Assembly: GCF_019799925.1 (NCBI RefSeq)
Contig: NZ_JABGCG010000012.1
Location: forward strand, 62,001 to 126,000
Length of the DNA stretch: 64,000 nucleotides
Direction of reading: 5' to 3'
Source: Blastococcus sp. CPCC 205250
Lineage (GTDB): Bacteria; Actinomycetota; Actinomycetes; Mycobacteriales; Geodermatophilaceae
A program made the position numbers and the translations under genes. Below, piece after piece: positions 49,728 to 58,193 of the stretch (its first letter is position 1; each line of letters begins with the position of its first letter). A model generated the notes under the pieces. That model did no database searches. It had not been told where the DNA came from and worked only from the letters and a program-made list of their open reading frames with translations.

Positions 49728-50122
49728 CTGCCGGCGCCGGTACCCGAGCGTCCGCCCGTGCCCGACCCGATGCCCCCGCTCACGCGGGTGCCGCCGCTGA
49801 CCTTGCCCGAGGCGGGGAGACCGGCGTTGCGCCGGGCGGTGGTGTCCCGCGGGTCGATGCGCTGCCCACCGCCGGGCAGCACGGTGCCCGGCGACAGGCC
49901 CCGGCCGAACGCGCCGACGTAGAGGAAGAACAACCCACCGCCGCCGCCGCGGTAGCCGTCGTCGCAGAAGTCGTCGTCGACGATCTCGCCGTCCTCGTTG
50001 GTGCAGTAGGCGACCTGTTCGTCGTCGTCGTCGTCCACCCCGCACCCGGCGAGGAAGCCGGTGGCCGCGGTGGCCAGCACCGTCGTCGTCAGGGCGCTCT
50101 TGACGCGGTTGGAGACCGCCAT
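49724..50122 (-). CDS. Small Gly-rich lipoprotein (YgiB-like partner)
   Basis: A 132-residue lipoprotein: signal peptide ATAATGFLAGC with Cys27, an acidic segment VDDDDDEQVAYCTNEDGEIV with Cys pairs, then a long Gly/Ser/Thr-rich disordered tail. It precedes the ATP-grasp gene with a TTGA overlap, the same arrangement as ygiB-ygiC in enterobacteria. The sequences are not obviously homologous, so the analogy is positional. ATG 50122. Confidence 0.72.
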   Translation of the reverse strand: MAVSNRVKSALTTTVLATAATGFLAGCGVDDDDDEQVAYCTNEDGEIVDDDFCDDGYRGGGGGLFFLYVGAFGRGLSPGTVLPGGGQRIDPRDTTARRNAGLPASGKVSGGTRVSGGIGSGTGGRSGTGAGS

Positions 50123-50237
50123 CGACCCTCCTGGGGTTCTCGAGACTGCCCCGACAGTAGTTGACGGACCGCGCCTCCCCCCGCGCCTCGCAGGCTCGGC
50201 ACGGGCACCTGCGACGGAGCCGGGTTACCGTCGCCCG

Positions 50238-51830
50238 ATGGCCGAGCCGACCGGACCCGCCGACGACCCCGCCGCCCGCATCGCCGCCGGTTACCCGGCC
50301 GCCGGCGCGGCACTGGAACTGGGCGCCGTGGTGGTCGACGGGCAGCCGCACCCCGGCGCCCGGGTCCGCGTCCCGCTGGCGATGCTCAACCGGCACGGGC
50401 TGATCGCCGGGGCGACCGGCACCGGGAAGACCAAGACCCTGCAGCTGATGGCCGAGCAGCTGTCGGCGGCCGGCGTGCCCGTGGTCGTGGCCGACCTCAA
50501 GGGCGACCTCGCCGGGCTCGCCCGCCCGGGGACCGAGGACGACCGCGTCCGGGCACGGGCCGCGGCCACCGGCGACGACTGGGCGCCGACCGGCTTCCCG
50601 GTCGAGTACCTGGCGCTGGGCGGCCTGGGCACGGGCGTCCCGGTCCGCGCCACCGTCACCGACTTCGGCCCGGTGCTGCTCTCCCGGGTGCTCGACCTCA
50701 ACGCCACGCAGGAGAGCTCGCTGGGCCTGGTGTTCCACCACGCCGACGCCGCCGGCCTGCCGCTGCTCGACCTCGCCGACCTGCGCGCCGTCCTCACCTG
50801 GCTCACGAGCACGGACGGCAAGAGCGACCTGGAGGGCCTGGGCGGGCTGTCGAAGGCGACGGCGGGCGTCATCCTCCGGGAGCTCGTCGCCCTGGAGGAC
50901 CTCGGCGGGGACGTCTTCTTCGGGGAGCCCGCCTTCGACCCGGCCGACCTGATCCGGACGGCGGCCGACGGCCGCGGGCTGATCAGCGCGGTCGAGCTGC
51001 CCGCGATCCAGGACCGCCCGGCGCTGTTCTCCACCTTCCTCATGTGGCTGCTCGCCGAGCTGTTCGAGGAGCTGCCCGAGGTCGGCGACCTGGACCAGCC
51101 GGTGCTGGTGTTCTTCCTCGACGAGGCCCACCTGCTGTTCACCGGCGCGAGCAAGGCGTTCCTCGAGGCGGTCACCCGGACGGTGCGGCTGATCCGGTCG
51201 AAGGGGGTCGGGGTCTTCTTCGTGACCCAGAACCCCACCGACGTCCCGCGCCCGGTGCTGGCCCAGCTGGGCAACCGCGTCCAGCACGCCCTGCGCACCT
51301 TCACGCCCGAGGACGCCGACGCGCTGAAGAAGACCGTCAAGACGTTCCCGCGCAGCGAGGACTACGACATCGCCACGCTGCTCACCTCGCTGGGCACCGG
51401 GGAGGCCGCGGTGACGGTGCTCACCGAGCGCGGGTCGCCGACACCGGTGGCGTGGACGATGCTGCGGGCGCCCCGCGCGCACATGGGCACCCTCGACGCC
51501 GCCGAGCTCGCCGCGGCCGTGGCCGCCTCACCCCTGCAGGCCCGGTACGGCGCCGCCGTCGACCGGCAATCCGCCCGCGAGATGCTCGCCGCCCGGCTGG
51601 CGCCCCCGCCTCCCCCGCCGCCACCGGCCCCGTCCGCGCCCGAGCCGCTCCCACCCCTGCCCAGCCCCTGGCCGGAGATGGAGCCGCCGCCGCCCCCGCG
51701 GCGCGGGCGGCGCTCGGGGACCGACGACCTGCTGGGCTCGGCGCTGGGCTCCTTCGCCCGCTCCGTCGGGTCGGCGCTTGGCCGGGAGATCACCCGCGGG
51801 CTGTTCGGCACGCGGCGCCGCCGGCGCTGA
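50238..51830 (+). CDS. HerA-like (DUF853) ATPase
   Basis: A 530-residue ATPase with Walker A LIAGATGTGKTKTLQLMAEQ, Walker B VLVFFLDEAHLLFTG, FFVTQNPTDVPRPVLAQLGN and a late FPRSEDYDIATLLTSLGTGE. It belongs to the HerA/FtsK-like DUF853 group. A Pro-rich linker (about residues 455-490) leads to a basic C-terminal tail. No NurA nuclease gene is adjacent. ATG 50238. DNA or protein translocation is possible; partner unknown. Confidence 0.88.
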   Translation: MAEPTGPADDPAARIAAGYPAAGAALELGAVVVDGQPHPGARVRVPLAMLNRHGLIAGATGTGKTKTLQLMAEQLSAAGVPVVVADLKGDLAGLARPGTEDDRVRARAAATGDDWAPTGFPVEYLALGGLGTGVPVRATVTDFGPVLLSRVLDLNATQESSLGLVFHHADAAGLPLLDLADLRAVLTWLTSTDGKSDLEGLGGLSKATAGVILRELVALEDLGGDVFFGEPAFDPADLIRTAADGRGLISAVELPAIQDRPALFSTFLMWLLAELFEELPEVGDLDQPVLVFFLDEAHLLFTGASKAFLEAVTRTVRLIRSKGVGVFFVTQNPTDVPRPVLAQLGNRVQHALRTFTPEDADALKKTVKTFPRSEDYDIATLLTSLGTGEAAVTVLTERGSPTPVAWTMLRAPRAHMGTLDAAELAAAVAASPLQARYGAAVDRQSAREMLAARLAPPPPPPPPAPSAPEPLPPLPSPWPEMEPPPPPRRGRRSGTDDLLGSALGSFARSVGSALGREITRGLFGTRRRRR

Positions 51831-51897
51831 GCAGGCGGGGCGCGGCGTCCGGCGATAGCGTGCCGCTGCCGTCCCGCTCTCCTCACCGGAGGCCCCG

Positions 51898-52746
51898 ATG
51901 ACCGCCAAGCAGCCGAACGAGATCGCCGAGGTCGCGGCCGAGACGGGCGCCAAGAAGGTGCACCGCAGCTGGGACCGCGTCGTGGTCAGCGCCTTCCTCG
52001 CCGGCGCCTACATCGCCTTCGGCGCGATGGTGGCGATCACCGTCTCCTCCGGCCTGGACCCCGAGACCTGGGGGACGCTGCCGACCCTGTGGACCGGCGC
52101 GGCGTTCACCCTCGGCCTGGTGCTCGTGCTGATCGCCGGCTCGGACCTCGCGACGGGCAACATGATGCTGGTGCCCCTCGGGGCGATGCAGGGCCGCATC
52201 TCCCTCGGCGACGTCGCCCGCAACCTCACCCTGGTGCTGCTGGGCAACCTGCTCGGCGCACTGTTCGTGGCGTACTTCCTCGCCGTGTCGACCGGGGTGA
52301 TCGGGGACGCCGACAGCTCCGGGTCCGCCGGCCTGACCTTCGAGCGGCTGGCCCAGATCGCGGAGGGCAAGACCTCCGGTCACACGGCCTGGGAGATCTT
52401 CCTGCGCGGCGTGGGCTGCAACTGGCTGGTCTGCCTGGCCGTGTGGATGTCGCTGTCGTCCACGACCATCTCGGGGAAGATCCTCGCGATCTTCTTCCCG
52501 ATCATGGCTTTCGTCGCGATGGGGTTCGACCACGTCGTCGCCAACATGTTCTTCCTGCCGACCGCGATCTTCGCCGGCGTCCCGGACGTCGGCTGGGGCG
52601 ACACGCTGCTCAACTGGGTGCTGGCCGGAGCGGGCAACCTCGTCGGCGCCGTCGTCTTCGTGTCGACGTCGTACTGGTACCTGTTCCTCCGCGACCAGCC
52701 GGCGACGGCGCCCGCGACGGGCGGGGAGGCCCCCGAGCGCGCATGA
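51898..52746 (+). CDS. Formate/nitrite transporter family channel
   Basis: A 282-residue FNT protein with six helices: SAFLAGAYIAFGAMVAITV, GLVLVLIAGSDLATGNMMLV, ARNLTLVLLGNLLGALFVAY, RGVGCNWLVCLAVWMSLSS and FDHVVANMFFLPTAIFAG. These match the aquaporin-like FNT pore. Substrate (formate, nitrite or another small anion) cannot be told. ATG 51898. Confidence 0.9.
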   Translation: MTAKQPNEIAEVAAETGAKKVHRSWDRVVVSAFLAGAYIAFGAMVAITVSSGLDPETWGTLPTLWTGAAFTLGLVLVLIAGSDLATGNMMLVPLGAMQGRISLGDVARNLTLVLLGNLLGALFVAYFLAVSTGVIGDADSSGSAGLTFERLAQIAEGKTSGHTAWEIFLRGVGCNWLVCLAVWMSLSSTTISGKILAIFFPIMAFVAMGFDHVVANMFFLPTAIFAGVPDVGWGDTLLNWVLAGAGNLVGAVVFVSTSYWYLFLRDQPATAPATGGEAPERA

Positions 52747-52822
52747 CGGGCGCCCCGCCGGGGCAGTGCCTCCGTCGCCGGTGCCCACGGGGGTGCCGCG
52801 TCGACCGGGAGGACCACCAGCC

Positions 52823-53755
52823 ATGAGGTACCGCGAGTCCGGCCGGCTGGACACCTCGGGGGTTCAGGACCGCCGCGGCCGCGGCGGCATGGGCGGCGGC
52901 GGGCGCGGCCTGGCCGTCGGCGGCGGCGGGCTCGGCCTGGTCGGCGTCCTGGTCCTGGTGCTGTTCCAGGTGATCGGCGGGGGCGGTGGCGGCGGTGGCG
53001 TCGGCGCGGGGGCCCTGGGCGGCCAGCTCGGGGGTCTCGGCGAGGGCCAGACGGCCGACAACGGGCAGCTCGAGCAGCAGTGCCAGACCGGCGCCGACGC
53101 CAACGACTCCGTCGACTGCGCCGTCGTCGCCGACATCGAGTCGATCCAGGACTACTGGTCCGGCGTCCTGGGTGACCGGTACGTGCCCACCGACACGGTC
53201 TTCTTCTCCGGGCAGGTGCAGACCAGCTGCGGTGGGGCGACCAGCGGGTCCGGGCCCTTCTACTGCCCGGCCGACCAGCTCGTGTACATCGACCTGACCT
53301 TCTTCGAGACGCTGCAGGAGCAGTTCGGCGCCGAGGGTGGGCTGTTCGTCAACGCCTACGTGATCGCCCACGAGTACGGCCACCACGTGCAGAACCTGCT
53401 CGGCTACAACCAGCAGGTGACCCCGGGCGAGACCGGGCCCGAGAGCGGCACGGTGCGCCTGGAGCTGCAGGCCGACTGCTTCGCCGGCAGCTGGGCCAAC
53501 CACGCCGAGACGGTGCCCGACGAGTCCGGCCAGCCGCTGATCGCCGAGATCACCCAGGACGACATCGACCGCGCCCTGGACGCCGCCGGCCGGATCGGCG
53601 ACGACTTCATCCAGCGCGAGCTCGGTGGCGGCAACGTCGACCAGGACGCCTTCACCCACGGCTCCTCGGAGCAGCGGCAGCGCTGGTTCACGACCGGGTA
53701 CGAGACCGGCGACCCGGGGCAGTGCGACACCTTCGCCACCGACGACCTGGGCTGA
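52823..53755 (+). CDS. YpfJ-like neutral zinc metallopeptidase, membrane-anchored
   Basis: A 310-residue protein: Gly-rich N-terminus, membrane helix (residues about 35-51), then a zincin domain with HEYGH at 183-187 and the third ligand region ELQADC at 214-219. It should act outside the membrane; natural substrates are unknown. ATG 52823 (MRYRESGRLDTSG) is the conserved family start. A terminator hairpin follows. Confidence 0.9.
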   Translation: MRYRESGRLDTSGVQDRRGRGGMGGGGRGLAVGGGGLGLVGVLVLVLFQVIGGGGGGGGVGAGALGGQLGGLGEGQTADNGQLEQQCQTGADANDSVDCAVVADIESIQDYWSGVLGDRYVPTDTVFFSGQVQTSCGGATSGSGPFYCPADQLVYIDLTFFETLQEQFGAEGGLFVNAYVIAHEYGHHVQNLLGYNQQVTPGETGPESGTVRLELQADCFAGSWANHAETVPDESGQPLIAEITQDDIDRALDAAGRIGDDFIQRELGGGNVDQDAFTHGSSEQRQRWFTTGYETGDPGQCDTFATDDLG

Positions 53756-53790
53756 CGGAGGACCCACCTCCGAGGGCCGCGGTGCGTGCG

Positions 53791-53818
53791 CCGGTGCCGC
53801 GCTCTGGTGCGGCACCGG
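53791..53818 (+). terminator. 10-bp hairpin after the metallopeptidase
   Basis: CCGGTGCCGC (53791-53800) and GCGGCACCGG (53809-53818) pair around an 8-nt loop, 36 nt past the stop codon. Confidence 0.6.
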
Positions 53819-53876
53819 TGACGACCCGGCGGCACCCGCCGTGGGAGGCGCCTCCGGGGGACGTGAGGATGCCCGC

Positions 53877-54683
53877 ATGGCGCAGCCCCTCACGAGCGAG
53901 CACCTCACCCTGACCCACGACGGACTCGGCCCCGGCGTCGCCGTCCTCACCGTCGACCGGCCGGCCAAGCGCAACGCCATGACGGCGGCCATGTGGCGGG
54001 ACCTGCCGGCGGTGCTCGCCGGGCCTGCCGCCGACCCCGCCGTCCGGGTGCTCGTCGTGACCGGTGCGGGCAGCAGCTTCTGCGCCGGCGCCGACATCGC
54101 CGACCTCCTCGGCGGCCCGGACGCCGAGGACCCGATGGCCGCCCTGCGCCGGGACAACCTGGCCGCGCAGGCCGCGCTGCGCGACTTCCCGAAGCCGACC
54201 GTCGCCATGGTCCGCGGGCACTGCATCGGCGGGGGCGTGGAGCTGGCGACCTGCTGCGACCTGCGCTTCACCGACGAAACCGGCGTCTTCGGGGTCACCC
54301 CGGCCAAGGTGGGCATCGTCTACACGCCGGAGTCGACCAAGGCCCTGGTGGACCTGGTCGGCCCCGGCCTGACCCGCTACCTGCTCTTCAGCGGCGAGCT
54401 CGTGGACGCCCCGGCCGCGTTGCGCGCCGGGCTGGTCGACCGGCTGCTGCCCGCCGACGAGCTGGAGCCGGAGGTGCGCCGCTTCACCGCCGTCCTGGCC
54501 TCCCGGTCGGCGCTGACCCAGCGGTCGACCAAGGAGGTCGTGGCGGCGCTGCTGGGCGGCGGCGACGGCCGGCCGGAGGCGGCCCGCTGGTACCGCGAGA
54601 CGATCGCCGCCGGGGAGCTGGCCGAGGGGGTGGCGGCGTTCGCCGAGCGCCGCTCCCCCACCTTCCCCTGGCAGCCCGCCTAG
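53877..54683 (+). CDS. Enoyl-CoA hydratase/isomerase
   Basis: A 268-residue crotonase-fold protein: VLTVDRPAKRNAMTAAMW, the oxyanion block SFCAGADIADLLG, and RGHCIGGGVELATCCDLRF with a catalytic Glu position; GVTPAKVGIVYTPEST follows. It hydrates or isomerises an acyl-CoA in fatty-acid or amino-acid catabolism. ATG 53877. Its last 4 bases overlap the convergent siderophore-interacting gene. Confidence 0.88.
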   Translation: MAQPLTSEHLTLTHDGLGPGVAVLTVDRPAKRNAMTAAMWRDLPAVLAGPAADPAVRVLVVTGAGSSFCAGADIADLLGGPDAEDPMAALRRDNLAAQAALRDFPKPTVAMVRGHCIGGGVELATCCDLRFTDETGVFGVTPAKVGIVYTPESTKALVDLVGPGLTRYLLFSGELVDAPAALRAGLVDRLLPADELEPEVRRFTAVLASRSALTQRSTKEVVAALLGGGDGRPEAARWYRETIAAGELAEGVAAFAERRSPTFPWQPA

Positions 54684-55522
54684 ACGCTGAGCGTCTGCTC
54701 CTCGGCCTCGACGGCGGCGTTCCACTCCGGCTTCTCGGCCTGCCAGCGGTCCTCGGTCCGCCCGATCCGCCAGTAACCCGACACCGACAGCTGCTCGCGG
54801 GGCACCGCGAGGGAGTTGCGCAGCCACCGGCGCAGCTCGCGGACCGCGCCCGCCTCGCCGTGGACGAAGGCCTGCACGGTGCCCTCCGGCAGCGGTGCGG
54901 AGAGCACCGCCGCCACCAGCGCCGTCCCCGGGACGCCGGCGCCGCGGTGCACCCAGGTCAGCTCGGCACCCGGGGGCAGGTCCAGCGGCTGCTCCTCGGT
55001 CCCGTCGGCGACCTCGACGAACGCCAGGGCGCGGGCGCCGGCGGGGAGCCGCTCGAGCGTGGCCGCGATCGCCGGCAGGGTCGTCTCGTCACCCACCAGC
55101 AGGTGCCAGTCGACGTCCGGTCCCGGCGTGTACGCACCGCCGGGACCGAACAGGACGACGGCGTCCCCCGGGCGGGCGGCCGAGGCCCACGGCCCGGCCA
55201 GCCCCTCGTCGCCGTGCGTGACGACGTCGAGGGTCAGCTCGCCCGCGGCCTCGTCCCACCGCCGCACGGTGTAGGTGCGGGTGCACGGCCAGAACTCCCG
55301 CGGCTGCCCGGCCTGGACCTCGTCGGGGTCGAAGGGTGCGGCGTAGGGAGCCCCGCGCGGGGGGAGCACGAGCTTCACGTAGCTGTCGGTGTGCACCGGC
55401 GCGAACCCGGCGAGGCCCTCGCCCCCGAGCACGACCCGCACCAGGTGCGGCGTCACCCGGTCGGTGCGGACCACGGTGGCCTGGCGGGCGACGCGCCGCC
55501 GGCGCGGGGTGGGTTCGGCCAT
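54680..55522 (-). CDS. Siderophore-interacting protein (ferric-siderophore reductase)
   Basis: A 280-residue SIP/ViuB-type flavoprotein: FAD-binding CTRTYTVRRWDEAAGELTLD, GPWASAARPGDAVVLFGPGG, NAD(P)H-side LLVGDETTLPAIAATLERLP and the C-terminal SGYWRIGRTEDRW. It reduces ferric siderophores to free iron in the cytoplasm. An IdeR/DtxR-like box precedes it, so iron-repression is expected. ATG 55522 (a GTG is one codon earlier). Confidence 0.9.
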   Translation of the reverse strand: MAEPTPRRRRVARQATVVRTDRVTPHLVRVVLGGEGLAGFAPVHTDSYVKLVLPPRGAPYAAPFDPDEVQAGQPREFWPCTRTYTVRRWDEAAGELTLDVVTHGDEGLAGPWASAARPGDAVVLFGPGGAYTPGPDVDWHLLVGDETTLPAIAATLERLPAGARALAFVEVADGTEEQPLDLPPGAELTWVHRGAGVPGTALVAAVLSAPLPEGTVQAFVHGEAGAVRELRRWLRNSLAVPREQLSVSGYWRIGRTEDRWQAEKPEWNAAVEAEEQTLSV

Positions 55523-55539
55523 CACGGGTGCTCCAGTCG

Positions 55540-55560
55540 AGGTAGGGAAGGCTCACCTTA
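55540..55560 (-). promoter_or_regulatory. IdeR/DtxR-like iron box
   Basis: On the minus strand TAAGGTGAGCCTTCCCTAC fits the IdeR/DtxR consensus (TTAGGTTAGCCTAACCTAA) at about 14 of 19 positions, 18 bp before the SIP start. This predicts Fe-dependent repression. Confidence 0.65.
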
Positions 55561-55704
55561 CCCGCCGCGTCGGGGAAGGCCAGGGCTCCGGCCGTTTCAC
55601 CTGGTGCGATGCGGGTACCTGGTCTTCTGCAGGCCGGTGGCCCGCTCCTGATGCGGGGGTGCCGTCCGGCGCCCACCGCGGGGTCGCCGGTCGTTCTTCC
55701 CCTC

Positions 55705-55730
55705 CGCCGAACGCGTCGACGCGTTCGGCG
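55705..55730. promoter_or_regulatory. 26-bp perfect palindrome between divergent genes
   Basis: CGCCGAACGCGTC followed directly by its exact reverse complement, with no spacer. It lies in the 352-bp gap between the SIP gene and the stress operon. As an uninterrupted dyad it is poor as an RNA hairpin (no loop) but good as a dimeric protein site. The rest of the gap holds the iron box and a SigB-like promoter; nothing else is recognised. Confidence 0.6.
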
Positions 55731-55810
55731 TGAGACCGCATCCGCGGGCCCGCACGGACGCGACCCGGTTCCTGCGCACCCACGCCCCCTGGCCTCCGCG
55801 CCAGTGGCAG

Positions 55811-55834
55811 GTGTGGGTGATCACCGACTGGGTA
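55811..55834 (+). promoter_or_regulatory. SigB/SigF-like promoter of the stress operon
   Basis: GTGT (55811-55814), a 15-nt spacer, then GGGTA (55830-55834) resemble the GTTT-N(13-17)-GGGTAT stress-sigma consensus, about 40 bp before the first ATG. The -35 has one mismatch. Confidence 0.45.
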
Positions 55835-55874
55835 GCGCTTCACCCGACCACGTCATTACGCCCCTGGAGGACCG

Positions 55875-56738
55875 ATGACTCACTCGATCGACACCCCCTT
55901 CCCGCCCCCGCCCCCGACCGCCGGGACGGGCGCCACCAGCCCCTCCACCGGCGGCTCCCCGTCCACCGCGGACGTGGCCAAGGACGAGGCCCGCAACGTC
56001 GGCCAGACCGCGGCGCAGGGCGCCAGCCAGGTCGCCTCGACCGCTGCCGACCAGGCCAAGGAGGTCGTGGCCGAGACCAAGGCCCAGGCCCAGGACGTCC
56101 TGGCCCAGGGTCGCGACCAGCTGCGCCAGCAGGTCGTCTCCCAGCAGCAGAAGGCCGGTTCCAGCCTGGCCGGCCTCGCCGAGGCACTGCGCGGCATGGC
56201 CGAGGGCAACGCCCCCGCCCCCGGGCCGGCGCAGGACCTGGTCAAGCAGGGCGCCAGCAAGGTCGAGGAGTTCGCGAACCTCCTGCAGAACCGCGAGCCG
56301 GCCGACCTGCTCGACGACATCCGCTCCTTCGCCCGCCGCAGGCCCGGTGCCTTCCTGCTCGGTGCCGCCCTCGCCGGCGTCGTCGCCGGCCGGCTGACCA
56401 GCGGCGTCAAGGCCGCGCACACCGACTCGGGCACGAGCTCGACCGGCGGCAACGGCACGTACCGCACGCCGGCCAACTACGTGGACCCGGCCCCGGCCTA
56501 CTCCGCGGGGACCACCGGCACCTACGCGGAGTCGACCACCGGCTACGGCTCGCCCGCCTACGGCAGCGAGACCTACGGCACGGAGACGACCTACGGCACC
56601 GAGACCTACGGCACGACGGGTGGCGCTCCGGTGCCGCCGCCGCCGTACGGCACGGTGCCGCCGGCCGGCAGCGTGGTCCCGCCGAGCACGCCGTCCGGCT
56701 GGGACGACCCGTCCCGCCGTCCGGGCGGGGTGGCCTGA
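55875..56738 (+). CDS. LEA-like envelope stress protein with Tyr/Gly-rich tail
   Basis: A 287-residue protein: Pro-rich start, long amphipathic Ala/Gln/Lys helix (residues about 30-145, VASTAADQAKEVVAETKAQA), one hydrophobic helix (PGAFLLGAALAGVVAGRLTS), then a disordered tail with repeated TYGTE/AYGSE motifs and a Pro end. The helical part is LEA/apolipoprotein-like. First gene of a three-gene operon; ATG 55875 with CTGGAGGA upstream. Confidence 0.75.
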   Translation: MTHSIDTPFPPPPPTAGTGATSPSTGGSPSTADVAKDEARNVGQTAAQGASQVASTAADQAKEVVAETKAQAQDVLAQGRDQLRQQVVSQQQKAGSSLAGLAEALRGMAEGNAPAPGPAQDLVKQGASKVEEFANLLQNREPADLLDDIRSFARRRPGAFLLGAALAGVVAGRLTSGVKAAHTDSGTSSTGGNGTYRTPANYVDPAPAYSAGTTGTYAESTTGYGSPAYGSETYGTETTYGTETYGTTGGAPVPPPPYGTVPPAGSVVPPSTPSGWDDPSRRPGGVA

Positions 56739-56741
56739 GCC

Positions 56742-57281
56742 ATGACGTCCCCCTACTCGGGCGCCACGCCGGTCGGCGCGTCGTCGCCGGGCTACGGCGA
56801 GCCCCAGGCGAACTACGCCGTCACGCCTGACCAGTACGGCCAGCACTCGGGGCCCCCGGTCTCCGGGGACCTGGGTACGCCGATGACCGCCGACGGGCAC
56901 CCCGACGTCGAGGGCACCTCGGTCGGGCAGCTCATGGGCGAGGTCGCCAAGGACCTCTCCACCCTCATGCGCCAGGAGCTCGAGCTGGCCAAGGTGGAGG
57001 TCAAGGCCGAGGCGACGAAGGCCGCCACGGGCGCCGGGCTCTTCGGTGCCGCCGGCTTCGCCGGCTACATGGTCCTGATGTTCCTGTCCATCGCCCTGTG
57101 GTGGGCGCTGTCCCACCTCGTCGGGCACAGCTGGTCGGCCCTCATCGTCGCGATCCTCTGGGGGATCGTCGGCGCGGTGGCCTTCCTGATGGGCAAGAAG
57201 AAGTTCCAGCAGGTGAACCCGAAGCCCGAGCGCACGGTGGAGACCCTCTCGCAGGTCCCCGGCGCCCTGAAGCCCAACTGA
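56742..57281 (+). CDS. Phage-holin-like (DUF1469) membrane protein
   Basis: A 179-residue protein with a disordered N-terminus, an amphipathic helix (GQLMGEVAKDLSTLMRQELE, LAKVEVKAEATKAATGAG) and two membrane helices (AAGFAGYMVLMFLSIALWWA; SALIVAILWGIVGAVAFLMG). This is the actinobacterial holin superfamily III / DUF1469 pattern, generally linked with DUF3618 proteins as here. ATG 56742, 3 bp after the previous stop. Function unknown; it is not evidence of a prophage. Confidence 0.85.
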   Translation: MTSPYSGATPVGASSPGYGEPQANYAVTPDQYGQHSGPPVSGDLGTPMTADGHPDVEGTSVGQLMGEVAKDLSTLMRQELELAKVEVKAEATKAATGAGLFGAAGFAGYMVLMFLSIALWWALSHLVGHSWSALIVAILWGIVGAVAFLMGKKKFQQVNPKPERTVETLSQVPGALKPN

Positions 57282-57321
57282 CCCGCGGCCCTCGGCCCCC
57301 ACGAACCTGGAGACACCAGAG

Positions 57322-58023
57322 ATGACCACGAGCAACGACCCGGACGTCATCCGGCGGCAGATCGAGGAGACGCGGCGCGAGCTCAGCTACGACGTCGACG
57401 CCCTCAACGAGAAGGTCAACCCCGCGCGGGTCATGGACCGGCGGGTCACCGCGGCCAAGGGCCGCATCACCCGAGCCAAGGAGAAGGTGATGGGCAGCGC
57501 ACACGACACCACCTCGACCGCCCAGTACCACGCCCAGAACGCCGCGGGGTCGGTGCAGGGTGCCGCCTCCAACGCCGCCGGCAGCGTGCAGTCCGCGGCC
57601 TCCAGCGCCGCGGACTCGGTGCAGGGCGCGGCCCAGCAGGCCGCACACGCGGTCCAGCAGGCCCCGGACCAGATCATGCGGCAGGCGCAGGGCAACCCCC
57701 TCGCGGCCGGTCTGATCGCCTTCGGTGCCGGCTGGCTGGTGTCGAGCCTGCTCCCGGCCACGCAGAAGGAGCAGCAGCTCGCCCAGCAGGCCGAGACCGC
57801 GTTCCGCGAGAACAAGGACGCGCTGCTCGCCCCTGCCAAGCAGGCCGCACAGGAGATCGGCGAGGAGCTCAAGCCGGTCGCCCAGCACGCCGTCGAGGAG
57901 GTCCGGTCCACCGCGACCGACGCCGCCCAGACGGTGAAGCAGGAGGGCCAGTCGGCCGCCGCGGACGTGCAGGGCCAGGCCCAGCAGTCCAAGCAGTCGG
58001 TGCAGAGCCAGACCGGTAAGTAG
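57322..58023 (+). CDS. DUF3618-type protein with LEA-like repeats
   Basis: A 233-residue protein beginning DPDVIRRQIEETRRELSYDV (the DUF3618 signature), followed by repeated NAAGSVQ/SAAxSVQ helical repeats (about residues 73-112), one membrane helix (AAGLIAFGAGWLVSSLL), and a Lys/Gln-rich helical tail. Likely an envelope-associated amphipathic protein. Third gene of the operon; a very strong terminator follows. Confidence 0.82.
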   Translation: MTTSNDPDVIRRQIEETRRELSYDVDALNEKVNPARVMDRRVTAAKGRITRAKEKVMGSAHDTTSTAQYHAQNAAGSVQGAASNAAGSVQSAASSAADSVQGAAQQAAHAVQQAPDQIMRQAQGNPLAAGLIAFGAGWLVSSLLPATQKEQQLAQQAETAFRENKDALLAPAKQAAQEIGEELKPVAQHAVEEVRSTATDAAQTVKQEGQSAAADVQGQAQQSKQSVQSQTGK

Positions 58024-58034
58024 GCACCAGCAGC

Positions 58035-58079
58035 ACGACAGCGCGCCCCGCCGGGTCTCCCGGCGGGGCGCGCTGTCGT
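58035..58079. terminator. 21-bp perfect terminator hairpin
   Basis: Arms 58035-58055 and 58059-58079 are fully complementary around TCT, 11 nt after the DUF3618 stop. It is the strongest stem in the window and marks the operon end. Confidence 0.85.
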
Positions 58080-58193
58080 CTGCGTCCCGCGATCGGTCAC
58101 CTGGACGGGTGAGGGGCCAGGCGCAGGACTGCAGCACGGGGCGCGGGGAGCCGACGTCGACGGTGAGGACCACCGACCGACGGGAGCACCACC

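Noticed and set aside
48462..51482. A 1006-codon minus-strand frame spanning the ATP-grasp gene, lipoprotein and HerA gene
   Set aside because: Only the 421-codon 3' part is protein-like; the upstream part is antisense to the HerA-type ATPase.
56742..57281. Holin-like gene as sign of a prophage
   Set aside because: The holin-superfamily DUF1469 is common in actinobacterial chromosomes next to DUF3618 genes, and no phage genes are nearby.
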